Assembly: GCA_028292435.1 (NCBI GenBank)
Contig: JAQGMI010000072.1
Location: 1 to 64,000 of the forward strand
DNA length: 64,000 nucleotides
Reading direction: 5' to 3'
Source: Betaproteobacteria bacterium
GTDB lineage: Bacteria > Pseudomonadota > Gammaproteobacteria > Burkholderiales > SG8-41
Position numbers and translations under genes: made by a program. Shown here piece after piece: positions 42,111-50,976 of this stretch. Below the pieces are notes generated by a model that did no database searches, was not told the origin of the DNA, and saw only the letters and a program-made list of their open reading frames with translations. How positions within the stretch are numbered: position 1 is the stretch's first letter; each line of letters starts with the position of its first letter.

Positions 42111-43360
42111 GCGGCGCGCGCTTTTTCTATACCGCGTTGCTCTACGCCTTACTGCCACAGGCGTTGCTTCATTTGTGGTGGCGCGCGCGGCGGCAGCCGG
42201 CTTACCTGGAACATATTGCGGAGCGGTTCGGGCGGTATGCGCAGCCTCGCGCCAAACGGCTGCTCTGGGTGCACGCAGTCTCCGTGGGAGAAACGCGTGC
42301 CGCTGCACCGTTGATCGAAGCGCTTCGTCATGGTTATCCCGAACATGAGATTCTGCTGACACACATGACGCCGACCGGACGGGAGACAGGTGTTGCGCTC
42401 TTTGGCGAAAGCGTTCAGCGTGCGTACTTGCCGTACGATTTTCCGTTCGCCGTCGAGCGCTTCCTTGATCACTTCAAGCCCGAGTGCGGCATCTTGCTCG
42501 AGACCGAAATCTGGCCGAACCTCATACACGCCTGCGTCGGGCGTCGTTTACCGGTCTATCTCGTCAACGCCCGCATGTCCGAAAAATCCCGGCGCCGCTA
42601 TGCACGCTTCCCGACGCTCGCAGCAATCACGCTGAACGAACTGTCCGCCATCGCGGCTCAAAGCCAGGCCGACGCCGAACGGCTGCAAGCGCTCGGCGCC
42701 AAGCGCGTGACGGTTACTGGCAGCCTCAAATTCGATATTGCGCCGGACGCCGGATTGCTGAAGCAAGGGGCGAACTGGCGCGAGCAATGGGGTCGCGCCC
42801 GTCCGGTGCTGTTATGCGCAAGCACGCGCGAAGGCGAAGAGACGTTGTTGCTCGCTGCCCTGAAGCTGATCGACGTGCCGAACCTGCTGACGCTCGTGGT
42901 GCCGCGCCATCCGCAGCGCTTCGACACCGTCGCCGGCGAAATCGAGCGCGCGGGATTTCGTTATCAACGGCGGAGCGCGGGACGAACCGTCACGGCAGAT
43001 ACGCAGATCGTGCTTGGCGATTCGATGGGTGAGATGTTCGCTTATTATGCAGCGTGCGATGTCGCCATCATCGGCGGCAGCCTGCTGCCATATGGCGGGC
43101 AAAATCTGATCGAAGCAAGCGCTGTCGGCCGTGCCGTCATCATCGGTCCGCATACTTTCAATTTTGCCGATGCGACGCGGCAGGCGGTCGCCGCCGGTGC
43201 CGCGTTACAAGTGACAGATGCGCGCGAGGCGATGACGGCGGCTCAAGGGCTTTTGCGTGACTCGGCGCGCGCCCAACGCATGGCACAAGCGGGTCTAGTT
43301 TTTACGCGAAAACAGGAGGGGGCTACGCGCAGAGTAATGGCGCTGCTCGATCTGCAGTAA
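42107..43360 (+). CDS. waaA: 3-deoxy-D-manno-octulosonic acid transferase
   Basis: 417 aa GT30 enzyme with an N-terminal hydrophobic anchor ('FFYTALLYALLPQALLHLWW'). 'LLWVHAVSVGETRAAAPLI', 'THMTPTGRETG', 'LLETEIWPNLIHAC', 'NARMSEKSRRRYAR', 'TGSLKFDI', 'LCASTREGEE' and 'GGSLLPYGGQNLIEASAVG' are canonical. It adds Kdo from CMP-Kdo to lipid IVA. An in-frame 28-codon extension into waaC is rejected; ATG 42107 overlaps the waaC stop. Confidence 0.95.
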   Translation: MSGARFFYTALLYALLPQALLHLWWRARRQPAYLEHIAERFGRYAQPRAKRLLWVHAVSVGETRAAAPLIEALRHGYPEHEILLTHMTPTGRETGVALFGESVQRAYLPYDFPFAVERFLDHFKPECGILLETEIWPNLIHACVGRRLPVYLVNARMSEKSRRRYARFPTLAAITLNELSAIAAQSQADAERLQALGAKRVTVTGSLKFDIAPDAGLLKQGANWREQWGRARPVLLCASTREGEETLLLAALKLIDVPNLLTLVVPRHPQRFDTVAGEIERAGFRYQRRSAGRTVTADTQIVLGDSMGEMFAYYAACDVAIIGGSLLPYGGQNLIEASAVGRAVIIGPHTFNFADATRQAVAAGAALQVTDAREAMTAAQGLLRDSARAQRMAQAGLVFTRKQEGATRRVMALLDLQ

Positions 43361-43395
43361 GCCTCGCGGCTGGAGCGGCCGAACCGAGCGCTTTC

Positions 43396-44505
43396 CTAGC
43401 GGACTGGGTTGCCTATTACGCTGGTAAAAAGCGACCGCAAAATCGCGTAAACAGTGTGCGCCGACACCGACAGGACCGCTGGGCGCAAGCCATACCGCCG
43501 TACGATGTTGCGCACCGAGGTAAGCGCATCGCCATAGTGCTTGCGCCGAATCAACGCATCGAGATTCGGAACATAGAAATCGAGATCAAGCGGGATTGCG
43601 ACGTGGTAGATCTTTTTTGCCGCTGCAAAGCCCTCCTTGTAGACCGTTTTTACGCAGTCGACGAGATCATCGGGAGGGCAATCGGTCATCTCGATGATGG
43701 CATCAGTATTCAAGCCGAAATATTGATGATCGTGCGCGACTGATGCAAATACGCCTTTCTGGCGTCCGAGCAGCTGGATGGTAGGCAGCGGTTTCGCCCA
43801 ATCCGATGTGCAGAGCCAGGTGATTCCGCTCGAGCAGCCGATCAACAGCGAGCAATATTTAGTGAGCTCAGCGTTTTCGCGGAACGTCAGCGTGTTGCCG
43901 CCAATAATCCTGGGATCGTCCGAAGCGATCGAAACATGCGAACTCAGGACGAGTCGGCACTCCGGAAATCGCGCTACGATTCCCTTGGCCGCCGCCGCTA
44001 TAAAGTCCGCCGTAAGAAAACTCTGATCGCTATTAGCAATGCACTCGAACAAAATCACGGGGCCATGATCGGTCAGGCCATGCAACGCCGCGAAGCGTTT
44101 TACGTTCTCAATCTCGCCGTCAGTCAAACGTATGACAGGCGAAACCGGCACGGTTATCGGACGCGGATAGCCGCGGAAAATCGACGCCCGCACGGTGCCG
44201 TCGAAATTCCGAAAGTTACCGGGATAGATCTGGGTAAAAAACGCCGCATCGAAATCGCCGTTTTGCTGTCGCTGAAGTGCCGTGGCGTGAAATTGATTCC
44301 ACGCTCCGGCTGCGTCGGCATGGCTTGCGAGCGGAATCTCCCAGATGTCATCGACGTGCGGGTTTCCCTCGAGCAACGATCGGCACATCGAACCGATTGC
44401 CCACGTGAGATGGCAGCCGGGATAGTCGGCTTTGATTTGGCGCGCGACCGCTGTGGCATACAGGCAATCGCCGCGCGCGGCGAGCTGGCCGAGCAGGATG
44501 CGCAT
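43396..44505 (-). CDS. Glycosyltransferase family 9-like (heptosyltransferase-type)
   Basis: 369 aa. The start 'MRILLGQLAARGDCLYATAVARQIK' resembles heptosyltransferases, and 'LTKYCSLLIGCSSGITWL' matches the GT9 donor-site region, though the usual GxDTG is replaced by GCSSG. ATG 44505 is preceded by GAGAGG at good spacing and preferred over a TTG at 44532. It ends the core-modification operon, convergent with waaA. Probably adds a core or O-antigen sugar; donor unknown. Confidence 0.72.
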   Translation of the reverse strand: MRILLGQLAARGDCLYATAVARQIKADYPGCHLTWAIGSMCRSLLEGNPHVDDIWEIPLASHADAAGAWNQFHATALQRQQNGDFDAAFFTQIYPGNFRNFDGTVRASIFRGYPRPITVPVSPVIRLTDGEIENVKRFAALHGLTDHGPVILFECIANSDQSFLTADFIAAAAKGIVARFPECRLVLSSHVSIASDDPRIIGGNTLTFRENAELTKYCSLLIGCSSGITWLCTSDWAKPLPTIQLLGRQKGVFASVAHDHQYFGLNTDAIIEMTDCPPDDLVDCVKTVYKEGFAAAKKIYHVAIPLDLDFYVPNLDALIRRKHYGDALTSVRNIVRRYGLRPAVLSVSAHTVYAILRSLFTSVIGNPVR

Positions 44506-44528
44506 CTGTGAACCTCTCGGCATGGCGT

Positions 44529-45419
44529 TCAAGCGCGCGGCGGCGCGGCCATCATCATTGCGGCAAGGTCTTCAAACCCGACACGCGGCGTCCAGCCGAG
44601 CGCGGTCATTGTCGAGGGATCAGAAACGAGGCGCCGGTACTCCGGCACGAAATCGGTACGTAGGCGCACAAATTTTCGCCAATCACGTCCGGCCAACTTA
44701 AAGCATGCTTCCAGCCAGTCAGCGATGGAATGCGCGCGACCGCTGCCAATTACTGCTTCATGCACTTGGTCTTGTTCGACAAGCGCGAGCATGGCGGCAG
44801 CGGCGTCGCCGGCGAACGTCCATTCTTTTTCGACCGCAATGTCGCCAAGTTCGAACTTGGTACTGTTGCCGGCGGCGGCGCGGCGCGCGGCATCGGCAAT
44901 CGTACGGCTCACGTGCCCCGGTTTGCGCAGAGGGCTTTCATGATGGAACAGGTAGCCGACGTAAGTTTTCAGGCCGCGCGAGCGGTAATAGCGCGCGGCG
45001 TAGACGGCTTCGATGCGCGCGACGGCGTACGCGCTCGAGGCTTCGAACGGATCGGTCTCGACGATCGGGCGTCCCTCGTTCCTGAACATGACGCCGCTGC
45101 CCGGCACGAAGACGCGCGCTGCCGGCGCATATTCATGCGCGGCTTCGAGCACATTTAACGTGCCGGTGGCGATCGCAGCGTGATTGTCGAACAGTGCGTC
45201 ATGATGGGTGGTCGAGCGCGCGGCAAGCTGAAACACGTACGCAGGCCGATGTTCGCGAAACAGCGCGTCGACCACTGTGCGGTCGGCAACGTCGCCGACT
45301 ATCCAGTCGCCAGGTGAACGCGAGCAGCACGCCGGGTCGATGCCTCGCTCGCGGCACAGCGCCGCCAGGTAATGGCCGTCCTGGCCGCCGGCGCCGAAGA
45401 TGAGCGCAGTTTGCGCCAT
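44529..45419 (-). CDS. GDP-mannose 4,6-dehydratase-like SDR
   Basis: 296 aa. 'ALIFGAGGQDGHYLAALCRE' and 'YLFHHESPLRKPGHVSRTI' follow the Gmd pattern; 'YAVARIEAVYAARYY' replaces the YxxxK lysine with Arg as I read it, and 'VPGSGVMFRNEG' is divergent at the Ser/Thr-Glu site. It may be a reductase (RMD-like), an epimerase or a specialised dehydratase acting on a sugar later C-methylated by the upstream products. ATG 45419 starts one base after the upstream stop; a 71-codon in-frame extension is rejected. Confidence 0.75.
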   Translation of the reverse strand: MAQTALIFGAGGQDGHYLAALCRERGIDPACCSRSPGDWIVGDVADRTVVDALFREHRPAYVFQLAARSTTHHDALFDNHAAIATGTLNVLEAAHEYAPAARVFVPGSGVMFRNEGRPIVETDPFEASSAYAVARIEAVYAARYYRSRGLKTYVGYLFHHESPLRKPGHVSRTIADAARRAAAGNSTKFELGDIAVEKEWTFAGDAAAAMLALVEQDQVHEAVIGSGRAHSIADWLEACFKLAGRDWRKFVRLRTDFVPEYRRLVSDPSTMTALGWTPRVGFEDLAAMMMAAPPRA

Positions 45420-45420
45420 G

Positions 45421-46875
45421 TCAGCGTTTCTCGAATGCCGAAATGCCGAATGTGTAGCGTACATCCGGATGCGGGGAAAAATAGCCCCACTCGATGACTG
45501 GTTCGCCCGTCGTGAAGTCGAATTCCTGGATGGTAGCGAGTCCGTGTCGCTTGCAGCTCGCGAACAGTCGGCGCACCATCGCCGCGTCGAGCGGTTGCCA
45601 AGCCAGATCGTAAAGCTTGATCGACGGCGCAACCTTCGGTTCCCAGTAATCGAACGTCACGAACAGGCGGCCGCCCGGTGCAAGCAGGCGTGCGGCCTCG
45701 GCGGCGAAGCGGTCATAGTCGACTTCGTGCTCGAGCACCGACAGGCAGGTGATGTGAGCGAAATGGCCGTCGGGCAGCGTCGTCTGCATGAGGTCTCCAA
45801 CCGCATAGTGCACGCCGGTTATAGGTACATCCGGCGCACGCAGATCTATGCCGTGCAATTCACCGCGAATTCGTTTCAGAGCGACGTTTTTGAGCACGAA
45901 GGAGTCTGAACTTCCCATGTCGAGAAAGTTGCCGTCAGTTATCGCCGGTAAAACGTGGGCTAGATCCCAGTTTTTGCACGATAGGTTGTGCTGTACGTAA
46001 CCTGATTGTTTTAGATATTGAGTGCAGGCGTCGATTTCGTCGCGGCTGCGCAATAGCTTGCACAATCCCGCCATATCGGGCGGCGTGGGCAGTGACAACG
46101 CCGGCTGCGCTCGCTCGCCCTTCGCAGCCGCGGCCGGACCGAAACCATGTGGCAGGGCAACACATACGCCGGCAGCATGGCGCTCAGTAATCGCGTAACC
46201 GAGGCTCGCGATCAATTCACTCAAGGCGGTGCTGGGAAACGCCGCTACTAACGCCGGTTGCAAGCGAAAAATGACTGGCGCCCGCCAACGCCCGAGTGTC
46301 GCCGCCGCGCCGCGCAGCACCTCGAGTTCAAAACCACCAGCAGCTACATAAAGCAGGCTGACCGCCGATTGAATGTCCAGCGCATCGATGCCGCGCGACG
46401 GCGCCTTACTTGCCGCATCCATGTCGTCGCGTTGCCCGCCATGGCAAGCACCAAAAAAAACGCGCACGTTTTCGCAGTGGTTAAGTCTGATCGTTTGCTG
46501 CAGCACTTCGCATCGGTATTCGTCTGCCTCGAACGCGATTACCTGCCCGGCGGGCTCGGCCAGTCCGGACAGCACCGCCGTCACTTGGCCGAAACCGGCG
46601 CCGACCTCGAATATTACCGTGCCCGGCACGACATAGCGCTGTACTGCTGTCATCAGTTCGGCGGCGAGTGGCTTTCCGGCTGCAATCGCGCGCGCGAGAT
46701 GGTCGCCGTCGGTGTCGGCGGGCAGGCAGAACAAGCCACTCGGAGTTTGATGCGTGATAAGCGGGCGGCGGACGAAAACGTCATCCGGGATCGTCCCCTG
46801 TTGGTGCGCCGCAACTACTGGCTGGGCTGCGACGCCCCCCAACCCGTGCAACAACGAGCGCCACAGCGATTTCAT
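45421..46875 (-). CDS. Fused double methyltransferase (FkbM-like plus class I SAM)
   Basis: 484 aa with two SAM-binding domains. The N-terminal half has 'VIFEVGAGFGQVTAVLSGL' and 'VIAFEADEYRCEVLQQTI' and 'LLYVAAGGFELEVLRGAAAT', an FkbM-type pattern for sugar O-methylation. The C-terminal half has 'FLDMGSSDSFVLKNVAL', 'LHGIDLRAPDV', 'HITCLSVLEHEVDYDRFA' and 'LLAPGGRLFVTFDYWEP', an ordinary class I methyltransferase. About 60 residues of variable linker separate them. It lies between a C-methyltransferase gene and an SDR, so it likely decorates the same core or O-antigen sugar. Confidence 0.75.
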   Translation of the reverse strand: MKSLWRSLLHGLGGVAAQPVVAAHQQGTIPDDVFVRRPLITHQTPSGLFCLPADTDGDHLARAIAAGKPLAAELMTAVQRYVVPGTVIFEVGAGFGQVTAVLSGLAEPAGQVIAFEADEYRCEVLQQTIRLNHCENVRVFFGACHGGQRDDMDAASKAPSRGIDALDIQSAVSLLYVAAGGFELEVLRGAAATLGRWRAPVIFRLQPALVAAFPSTALSELIASLGYAITERHAAGVCVALPHGFGPAAAAKGERAQPALSLPTPPDMAGLCKLLRSRDEIDACTQYLKQSGYVQHNLSCKNWDLAHVLPAITDGNFLDMGSSDSFVLKNVALKRIRGELHGIDLRAPDVPITGVHYAVGDLMQTTLPDGHFAHITCLSVLEHEVDYDRFAAEAARLLAPGGRLFVTFDYWEPKVAPSIKLYDLAWQPLDAAMVRRLFASCKRHGLATIQEFDFTTGEPVIEWGYFSPHPDVRYTFGISAFEKR

Positions 46876-46882
46876 CGGGGCA

Positions 46883-48133
46883 TCAGGTGATTTCGATATT
46901 TGGCAGCGGGAAGATAAACTTCACGCCGTCCCGCAGGGTCTGCGCCTCTCGGCGCATGAATTCCTCCTTGAAATGCCACGGCAGCACGAGATAGTAATCG
47001 GGACGCATGGCACGGGATTCTTCCTCACTTACGATGGGAATGTCGGTGCCGAGCGTGCGTGCGCCGAACTTGTCGGGATTGCGTTCGGCGGCGACGGTGA
47101 TAACGGATTTGTCTATGCCGCACCATTGGAGAATGGTGTTGCCCTTGGTCGACGCGCCGTAAACATGGATCTGCCGGCCTTCGGCATTAAGCTTGTGCAG
47201 AAGAGCGGCGAGTTCGTCGCGGTGCGCATCGATGCGGTTTTGAAAATGGCGATACGGCTTGTCGGTGTCGAGCTCGAGGTCGAATTCCTGGCGGCGCAGC
47301 GCGCGCAGTTGCAACGAGTATTGGTCGCCGCGATAGCGGAAGTTCGTTTCGTGCGTGACGAAGCAGCGGATGCTGCCGCCGTTGATTGAGTTCAAGCTCA
47401 CGTTAAAGACCTTGAGCCCGGCCGCGAGCAGAATGCGCTCAAGCACGGCGAGGCTGTAATACTCAAGATGCTCGTGGCAAATCGTATCGTATGAATTCAT
47501 CTGCAGCATGGTCGGCATGTACGACATCTCGATCACCCAGACGCCCTCAGGCGCGAGCACGGCCTTGACGGCGCGCGCGAATCCGATCGGGTCTTCGAGG
47601 TCGTAGAACATCGCGATTGAAGTCACGATGTCGCAGGTACGGCCGGCCAGGACTGAATCGAGCTCACTCGACGGAAACGTATCGCGCACCAGCGTGATAC
47701 CCGAGCCTGCGCTCAGCGCGACGTCCGAGGGATCGACGCCGAATTTGGCAACCTCCGCCGGATAGCATTTGAGAAGTGTGCCGTCGTTGCAGCCGATGTC
47801 GAGCACGCTGCGCGCGCTGTCGACGATGGCCAGCGCCTCTTCGGCAATGCCGCGCAGATGGTTGCGCATGGTGTCGTTGGTGCCCGAGCGGTACCAGTAC
47901 GACGAATACAGCACTTCGGGCGGCACGCTGTGTTCCATCTGCAGGAGGCCGCACGCCTTTTCGTCGCGCGTAGGGTCGCAGCGTGTGAGCGTGAGCGGAA
48001 TGCGGCGTTGCGGCGGCGGTGGCAGGCCATCTTTTATAAAAGACCCTTGCAGGTACTGGTCGCCAAGCGAGATTACCTTGGTTAGCGCGGTCGAACCGCA
48101 AACGCGGCAGCTCTTGCGATGAATGAGATGCAT
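46883..48133 (-). CDS. Sugar C-methyltransferase (zinc-binding N-terminus)
   Basis: 416 aa three-part enzyme of the NDP-hexose C-methyltransferase type. Residues 8-66 hold a Cys cluster ('SCRVCGSTALTK', later 'TRCDPT' and 'ACGLLQMEHSV') for zinc; 'VLDIGCNDGTLLKCYP' is the SAM site; 'DTICHEHLEYYSLAVLERIL' contains the conserved HEH active-site motif; the C-terminal domain starts at 'IHVYGASTKGNTILQWCGI'. It adds a branching methyl to a keto-sugar nucleotide, the usual partner being a 4,6-dehydratase such as the neighbouring SDR. Confidence 0.87.
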   Translation of the reverse strand: MHLIHRKSCRVCGSTALTKVISLGDQYLQGSFIKDGLPPPPQRRIPLTLTRCDPTRDEKACGLLQMEHSVPPEVLYSSYWYRSGTNDTMRNHLRGIAEEALAIVDSARSVLDIGCNDGTLLKCYPAEVAKFGVDPSDVALSAGSGITLVRDTFPSSELDSVLAGRTCDIVTSIAMFYDLEDPIGFARAVKAVLAPEGVWVIEMSYMPTMLQMNSYDTICHEHLEYYSLAVLERILLAAGLKVFNVSLNSINGGSIRCFVTHETNFRYRGDQYSLQLRALRRQEFDLELDTDKPYRHFQNRIDAHRDELAALLHKLNAEGRQIHVYGASTKGNTILQWCGIDKSVITVAAERNPDKFGARTLGTDIPIVSEEESRAMRPDYYLVLPWHFKEEFMRREAQTLRDGVKFIFPLPNIEIT

Positions 48134-48139
48134 CCTCGC

Positions 48140-48601
48140 CTACTTTCGGGATTGAGTGCCGCCCAATGCCGCGTCGGCAAGCGCGACCAGACTGCGGTCG
48201 ATGCCATCGATGCACTGATTGCGCTGAAGATTGAACAGGGCGAGCTGCTTAACGACAGCGTCTTTATTGCCTGCCGGCACTTTCTCAAATTCGTACACTT
48301 TTTCCTGTTCGTGCCATAGCGCGCAGTTGACGCGGGCGAGCTCGGCAAACAATTCGCCGATGCCGCCCGAGACAGGCGCGACCTCATTGCCTTCCCGCTT
48401 ATAGACTTTATTGGCGGCGAAAGTGAGCTCCGTGCGCGGGACCTCTCCGGCTAGCGCGCGGCGTGTAAAGTCGTCGATTTCGGCGGCCAGGCGATGCGCC
48501 TGCGCCTCGAGGCTTGACGTGAGCGTCGGGTCTTCCGTATGCCACTGCTTGAGCTTGACGATGGTCAGCTTGTCGCACAGCGAGCCCAACGTTTCAGCCA
48601 T
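48140..48601 (-). CDS. Small DUF4254-like protein of the LPS cluster
   Basis: 153 aa, soluble, helix-rich and charged. The N-terminus 'LGSLCDKLTIVKLKQWHTED' and 'LARVNCALWHEQEKVYEFEK' resemble DUF4254 proteins often found in LPS clusters; the family match is from memory. GAGGGG nine bases before ATG 48601 is a good ribosome-binding site, and it is the first gene of the unit that runs to 43396. Function unknown. Confidence 0.6.
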   Translation of the reverse strand: MAETLGSLCDKLTIVKLKQWHTEDPTLTSSLEAQAHRLAAEIDDFTRRALAGEVPRTELTFAANKVYKREGNEVAPVSGGIGELFAELARVNCALWHEQEKVYEFEKVPAGNKDAVVKQLALFNLQRNQCIDGIDRSLVALADAALGGTQSRK

Positions 48602-48714
48602 TTATTTATGCCCCTCGCCTGAAGTCTGGATCGATCTGAATCGTGCTTCGCGACGCTAAACGAGCCGTCCACGCATGGTGGTCATGATAAACGTTCGCCG
48701 CTCGATAGTCGAAA

Positions 48715-49311
48715 TCAACACTTTAGATACAACCCGCGTTCGTAAATGACGACATCGATGCACTGGTCGGTCGCCTCAAGCGGAATTTGATCGCGGATTT
48801 GCAAATCGAACGCTGCCGCAACTAACCGCGGCCGCCGCGCAAAGCGCGGAATCAGCCGATCATAGAAGCCGCCGCCATACCCGAGTCGTTCGCAGCGCCG
48901 CGTAAACGCGACGCCGGGCAGCAGCACAAAATCGACCTGGCCGAGATCCACGAGCGGACGATCGGCGCGCGGTTCGCGTATGCCCCACACGCCGCTTTGC
49001 AAATGACATTCGAGGTTTTCAACGGTGTGCACATCCAGGCGGCGCTGATCCGGCACAACGCGCGGCAGGCACAGCGTTTTGCCGTGTGCGAGCGCGTCGG
49101 CGATGAAGTCGCTGGTGTCGAATTCGCTGCCGAAACTCATGTAGGCGAGCACGCAACGGGCGCTGCGATATGTCTCCAGCCCGAGTATTCGCGTGGTGAT
49201 GCGCTCACTGAGTTCACGCCGGGTGGCGGTCGGTATCGCATCGCGGGCCGCAACAACCTGCTTGCGCAGCGCCGTCTTGGAAACGACGCCGGCGGCTACT
49301 TTGCCAACCAC
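48715..49311 (-). CDS. fau: 5-formyltetrahydrofolate cyclo-ligase
   Basis: 198 aa. 'KTALRKQVVAARDAIP' at the N-terminus and 'ERLGYGGGFYDRLIPR' near the C-terminus (folate/ATP site) are diagnostic. It converts 5-formyl-THF to 5,10-methenyl-THF using ATP. The only plausible start is GTG 49311, a 16-base overlap with the end of tolC. The 113 bases downstream hold no recognisable feature. Confidence 0.92.
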   Translation of the reverse strand: MVGKVAAGVVSKTALRKQVVAARDAIPTATRRELSERITTRILGLETYRSARCVLAYMSFGSEFDTSDFIADALAHGKTLCLPRVVPDQRRLDVHTVENLECHLQSGVWGIREPRADRPLVDLGQVDFVLLPGVAFTRRCERLGYGGGFYDRLIPRFARRPRLVAAAFDLQIRDQIPLEATDQCIDVVIYERGLYLKC

Positions 49312-50645
49312 TGATTTACGTAGGCGAGATCTTCATCGCTCAGAGTGCCGGCGGCGCCTTTCAGTTTCAGCACATTGATCGCGTAGGTATAGATTGCCTG
49401 GGCATAATCACGTCGCGTGCTGATTACCTGCTGTTGTGCGTTGAGTACATCAACTTCGGTGCGCACGCCGACTTCCCGGCCAAGCTTGGTCGAATCGAGC
49501 GAACTCTGGCTCGACGCCAGTGCTGTTTCGAGCGCTTTAATTTGCGCAACGCCATTGGTCACGCTAAGAAACGACGCGCGGGTGTTGAGCGCCACGGTGC
49601 GTTTGGTGTTCTCCAGATCGTCGCGCGCCTTGTCCTGGTTGGCGATCGCCTCCCTGACTCTGGAGTTGATCGCTCCGCCCTGATATAGAGGCACCGCAAG
49701 CTGCAAGCCGATGATTTTGTTCGTCGTGTCGAAGCCGGGTCCGACCTGGAAGCCGGCGCCTTGTGAAGCTTCGTTATAACTGGCAACGGCGTCGAGCGTT
49801 GGCAGATGGCCCGCCCGGTTCTTGGAAACCTCTTGTCCAGCGATATCGACATTCGCCTGCGCGACCTTGACCTGGTAGCTGGTCAGGGCGCCGTTATCCA
49901 CCCATTGGTCCATGTTGTTCGGCGCGGGTAATTGCGGCGTGAAACGGTTGCCGATCGGCGTGATCGGCGGCGCGACTCTGCCAATAATCTGGCGCAGCGA
50001 CTGTTTTTTGATTTCCAGATCGTTCTGTGCGGCAATTTCCTGAGACACCGCAAGATCGTGCCGCGCCTGCGCATCATTGGCGTCGGTAATGGTGGCGGTG
50101 CCGACTTCGAAATTTCGCTTGGCCTGCGCTAACTGTTCGGCGAATGCGGTTTTTTGCGCGGCCGCGAGCGTCACGTTATTTTCGGCGAGCAAAATATCGA
50201 AGTAAGTCTGCGCAACGCGGATGATTAAATCCTGATTCGCTTGCAGAAAAGTCGCCTCTGCCTGCGAGACCTGCTTCTTTGCCTGTTCGTACGTAATCCA
50301 ATTCTGAAAGCGAAACAGCGGCTGCGTCGCTGTCACGCTGATACCGTTCGAATTGAAGCGGGACGCGCCCGACAGCAGATTTGGCGCCGCGCCGCGGAAC
50401 TGAAGATCGCGATCGTTGTATTGCGTGTTGCCGGTTGCCGTGACGCCTGGCAATAACCCGGCAAGCCCTTGCGGCAGTTTTTCCTGTCCCGCTGCATAAG
50501 TCGCGCGCGCGCCGGAGTAGACCGGGTCGGCAGTTTGCGCTTCGCGGTAAATGGACAAAAGATCCGCCGCGGCCGCTGACGCATCCAATGGCGCCATTGC
50601 GCACAGCACGATGCAGGCGGACAGCGCTCGAAAGCTCAGTTGCAT
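49296..50645 (-). CDS. tolC: TolC family outer membrane efflux protein
   Basis: 449 aa from ATG 50645, giving a clean signal peptide ('MQLSFRALSACIVLCAMAPL', cleavage likely after ASA). It carries the two-fold repeated outer-membrane-efflux architecture: 'DLLSIYREAQTADPVYSGAR' and 'GISVTATQPLFRFQNW' in the first half, 'LQLAVPLYQGGAINSRVREA' in the second. Forms the trimeric exit duct for RND and type I export. It follows the rhodanese gene by four bases. Confidence 0.93.
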   Translation of the reverse strand: MQLSFRALSACIVLCAMAPLDASAAAADLLSIYREAQTADPVYSGARATYAAGQEKLPQGLAGLLPGVTATGNTQYNDRDLQFRGAAPNLLSGASRFNSNGISVTATQPLFRFQNWITYEQAKKQVSQAEATFLQANQDLIIRVAQTYFDILLAENNVTLAAAQKTAFAEQLAQAKRNFEVGTATITDANDAQARHDLAVSQEIAAQNDLEIKKQSLRQIIGRVAPPITPIGNRFTPQLPAPNNMDQWVDNGALTSYQVKVAQANVDIAGQEVSKNRAGHLPTLDAVASYNEASQGAGFQVGPGFDTTNKIIGLQLAVPLYQGGAINSRVREAIANQDKARDDLENTKRTVALNTRASFLSVTNGVAQIKALETALASSQSSLDSTKLGREVGVRTEVDVLNAQQQVISTRRDYAQAIYTYAINVLKLKGAAGTLSDEDLAYVNQWLAK

Positions 50646-50649
50646 AGGC

Positions 50650-50976
50650 TTAATACAGCGCGACGGAGGAATCGACTTCTTCTGACCACGCATTGATGCC
50701 ACCGCTCAGATTGTATAAGCGGCTCAAGCCGGCATCCTGCAGAAAATTGGCAGCGTGCAGACTGCGCATGCCGTGGTGGCACAGCAGGACAATGTCGCGA
50801 TCGAGGGGCAGTTCGCTTAAGCGCGCGGGAATTTCCTGCAACGGCAGCAGCTGTGCGCCCTCGATGCGGCAGATTGCATGTTCCCACGGTTCGCGCACGT
50901 CGATGATCAGCGGAGCAGGGCGCGCAGCGTCGGCCAGCCATTCGCGCAACGCCGTCGCCGGCAGTTGCTCGATCAA
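50650..50976 (-). CDS. Rhodanese-like sulfurtransferase domain protein
   Basis: 108 aa single rhodanese domain: 'LIIDVREPWEHAICRIEGA' and the active-site loop 'LLCHHGMRSL' with the catalytic Cys, then 'NLSGGINAWSEEV'. Cytoplasmic. TTG start overlaps the pcm stop (TTGA). It is likely a persulfide carrier; the specific acceptor is unknown. Confidence 0.9.
   Translation of the reverse strand: MIEQLPATALREWLADAARPAPLIIDVREPWEHAICRIEGAQLLPLQEIPARLSELPLDRDIVLLCHHGMRSLHAANFLQDAGLSRLYNLSGGINAWSEEVDSSVALY

Noticed and set aside
44529..45632. 71-codon N-terminal extension of the Gmd-like SDR
   Set aside because: It overlaps the methyltransferase gene and has no homologous character; the ATG at 45419 directly precedes the Rossmann motif.
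48602..49311. 6S RNA next to fau, as in many proteobacteria
   Set aside because: tolC overlaps the fau start, and the 113 bases after fau are too short and show no 6S-like long hairpin.
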